Below, piece after piece: positions 62,542-64,000 of a stretch of 64,000 nucleotides of DNA. The stretch spans positions 539,402 to 603,401 of the forward strand of contig CAMCVS010000001.1 in the NCBI GenBank assembly GCA_945881965.1. The letters run 5' to 3'. The stretch is from Paracoccus haematequi. Lineage in GTDB: Bacteria; Pseudomonadota; Alphaproteobacteria; Rhodobacterales; Rhodobacteraceae. The notes under the pieces were generated by a model. That model was not told the DNA's origin. It was given only the letters and a program-made list of their open reading frames with translations, and searched no databases. How positions within the stretch are numbered: the first letter of the stretch is position 1; every line of letters begins with the position of its first letter. A program made the position numbers and the translations under genes.

Positions 62542-63882
62542 TTGTCCAACACTCCGCACACAGCCGGGATCGTGGCAGGGCGTTTGCCTGCCGATGCCTA
62601 TGCGCGCAATTTTGGCGACGCCGAACCGCCGCTGGACCGGCACGAAGCGCAGGTGGCGGCGGATCGCTGTTACTTCTGCCACGACGCGCCCTGCATCACC
62701 GCCTGCCCCACCGACATCGACATCCCGCTGTTTATCCGCCAGATCGCCACCGGAACGCCCGAGGCGGCGGCGCGGACGATTTTTGGTCAGAACATCCTTG
62801 GCGGCATGTGCGCGCGGGTCTGCCCGACGGAAACGCTGTGCGAACAGGCCTGTGTGCGAGAGGCCGCCGAGGGCAAGCCGGTCGAGATCGGCCGTTTGCA
62901 GCGGTTCGCGACCGATATGCTGATGACGCAGGGCGTGCATCCGTTCACCCGTGCGGCCCCCACGGGGCGGCGGGTGGCGGTGGTGGGCGCGGGGCCTGCG
63001 GGGCTGGCCTGCGCGCATCGGCTGGCGATGCTGGGGCATGACGTGGCGATCTACGATGCGCGGCCAAAGGCGGGCGGCCTGAACGAATACGGCATCGCGC
63101 AGTATAAATCCGTTGGTGATTTCGCGCAGGCCGAGGTGGAATGGCTGTTGCAGATCGGCGGTATTTCCATAAGTAACAGTATGGCGCTGGGACGCGACGT
63201 GACGCTGGCCGGGTTGCAGGCGGACTACGACGCGGTGTTCCTGGGCATGGGTCTGGCAGGGGTCAACGCGCTGCGCGTTCCGGGCGAGGATCGCGGCAAT
63301 GTCCGCGACGCGGTCGATTTCATCGCCGACCTGCGCCAGACGCCCGACAAATCCGCGCTGCCCATCGGGCGGGACGTGGTGGTGATCGGCGGCGGCATGA
63401 CGGCGGTGGATGCCGCCGTGCAATCCCGGCTCTTGGGGGCACAGAACGTCACTATCGTCTATCGTCGTGGTCAGGACCGCATGAGCGCGTCCGATTACGA
63501 ACAGCACCACGCCCAGACGGCGGGTGTGCGGATCGTGACCAACGCGGCTCCGGTGGCCGTGCACGGAAATGGCGCAGTGACCGAGGTCGAATTCGCCTAT
63601 ACCGCCGAAGGACCGGGCGGACTGAGCCTGACCGATGACAGGTTCCGCCTGCGCGCGGATCAGGTGTTCAAGGCCATCGGCCAGACGCTGAGCGGGGCCC
63701 CCGAAGGACTGGCCCTGACCGGCGGCAAGATTCTCGTGACCGGGCCGGGGCGCACGTCGCTTTCGGGCATCTGGGCCGGCGGCGACTGCGCGGCAGGGGG
63801 CGACGACCTGACCGTAACGGCGGTGGCCGAAGGCCGCGATGCCGCGATGGATATCCACGCCAGCTTGACGCGGCGGGGTTAA
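62542..63882 (+). CDS. NAD(P)-dependent flavin/iron-sulfur oxidoreductase (PreT/GltD-like)
   Basis: 446-residue GltD-like diaphorase. Two N-terminal [4Fe-4S] motifs: C43/C46/C51/C55 and C90/C94/C100/C104. FAD site VAVVGAGPAGLACAHRLAM near 139; NAD(P) site VVVIGGGMTAVDAAV near 277; C-terminal GIWAGGDCAAGGDDLTVTA. It resembles PreT, the electron-input subunit of dihydropyrimidine dehydrogenase. The PreA catalytic subunit does not follow; a DedA-like gene does, so the partner is elsewhere or different. It starts with TTG after AGGGAGG at 62528-62534. Confidence 0.88.
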   Translation: MSNTPHTAGIVAGRLPADAYARNFGDAEPPLDRHEAQVAADRCYFCHDAPCITACPTDIDIPLFIRQIATGTPEAAARTIFGQNILGGMCARVCPTETLCEQACVREAAEGKPVEIGRLQRFATDMLMTQGVHPFTRAAPTGRRVAVVGAGPAGLACAHRLAMLGHDVAIYDARPKAGGLNEYGIAQYKSVGDFAQAEVEWLLQIGGISISNSMALGRDVTLAGLQADYDAVFLGMGLAGVNALRVPGEDRGNVRDAVDFIADLRQTPDKSALPIGRDVVVIGGGMTAVDAAVQSRLLGAQNVTIVYRRGQDRMSASDYEQHHAQTAGVRIVTNAAPVAVHGNGAVTEVEFAYTAEGPGGLSLTDDRFRLRADQVFKAIGQTLSGAPEGLALTGGKILVTGPGRTSLSGIWAGGDCAAGGDDLTVTAVAEGRDAAMDIHASLTRRG

Positions 63883-63953
63883 GATGGCTTTCGCCCCGCC
63901 CCGGCATCGCTTATGTGGCAGGGGCCGGATAGCGGCCCTGACCCGGAGCCAAA

Positions 63954-64000
63954 ATGGACGCCTTTGCCGACCAGATCATCGCCTTTGTCAGCACCAACCG
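63954..64000 (+). CDS. DedA-family membrane protein (partial, N-terminus only)
   Basis: Only the first 15 residues are in the window (MDAFADQIIAFVSTN), following a CGGAG site. The start resembles DedA/SNARE-associated membrane proteins, which act as lipid scramblases or flippases, but the identification rests on a short stretch. The rest lies past the window edge. Confidence 0.5.
   Translation, partial: MDAFADQIIAFVSTN

Noticed and set aside
1-64000. CRISPR arrays, tRNA/rRNA genes, IS elements, prophage or integrase genes
   Set aside because: No direct-repeat/spacer arrays, no tRNA-like cloverleaf in the gaps, and no transposase or integrase proteins were seen; the catabolic island shows no mobility genes at its edges.

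Overview
This is a 64 kb window of a high-GC alphaproteobacterial chromosome. Gene content points to Rhodobacterales (Roseobacter/Paracoccus-like): several Hint-domain proteins, an IalB-family protein, a long-form RibA, MatB, TRAP transporters, and many ATGA start/stop overlaps. The species cannot be named from sequence alone. Genes are tightly packed. I see no rRNA, tRNA, IS element, prophage or CRISPR array, and no gene-free stretch longer than about 300 bases.

Layout. 0-7.8 kb: truncated response regulator, ribA, an L,D-transpeptidase-like protein, a two-domain aldehyde dehydrogenase with deoC (deoxyribose catabolism), and a SulP anion permease with a small sulfurtransferase/phosphatase-like protein. 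7.9-12.6 kb: a class III aminotransferase and a purine/allantoin module (allA, allE, a puuE-uraD fusion, divergent uraH). 12.7-23.7 kb: housekeeping genes (smpB, dapD, rlmN, asparaginase, dapE) mixed with three Hint-domain proteins and two small paralogous proteins. 23.7-31.6 kb: surface polysaccharide genes (rfbC-rfbB-rfbD-rfbA operon, UDP-sugar dehydrogenase, Wza-like exporter, a small secreted membrane peptide). 31.8-40.6 kb: HNH protein, HI0933-type flavoprotein, an acyl-CoA beta-oxidation operon (multifunctional FadB/J-like enzyme plus two acyl-CoA dehydrogenases), matB and a TIGR03032 protein.

40.7-62.3 kb is the most unusual part: a dense catabolic island. It holds two isochorismatase-fold amidohydrolases, three PuuE-like deacetylase-fold proteins, a cyclic amidohydrolase of the dihydropyrimidinase type, three MmgE/PrpD proteins, an isocitrate-lyase-superfamily lyase, an Asp/Glu-racemase-like protein without its cysteines, an FAD oxidoreductase, a TRAP transporter, a nitroreductase-methyltransferase fusion, a GntR regulator, and an adjoining gntR-tcuA-tcuB unit. 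Four intergenic regions in the island carry related copies of an inverted repeat with core ACTGT-CA-ACAGT; two of them hold the same 14-mer on opposite strands. This looks like one regulon, plausibly run by the island's GntR protein. My working hypothesis is ring opening of a cyclic imide, ureide or other N-heterocycle, hydrolysis of the resulting amide, then entry of a di- or tricarboxylate into central metabolism. The substrate is not determined. The window ends with a preT-like oxidoreductase (TTG start, strong upstream inverted repeat) and the first codons of a DedA-like gene.
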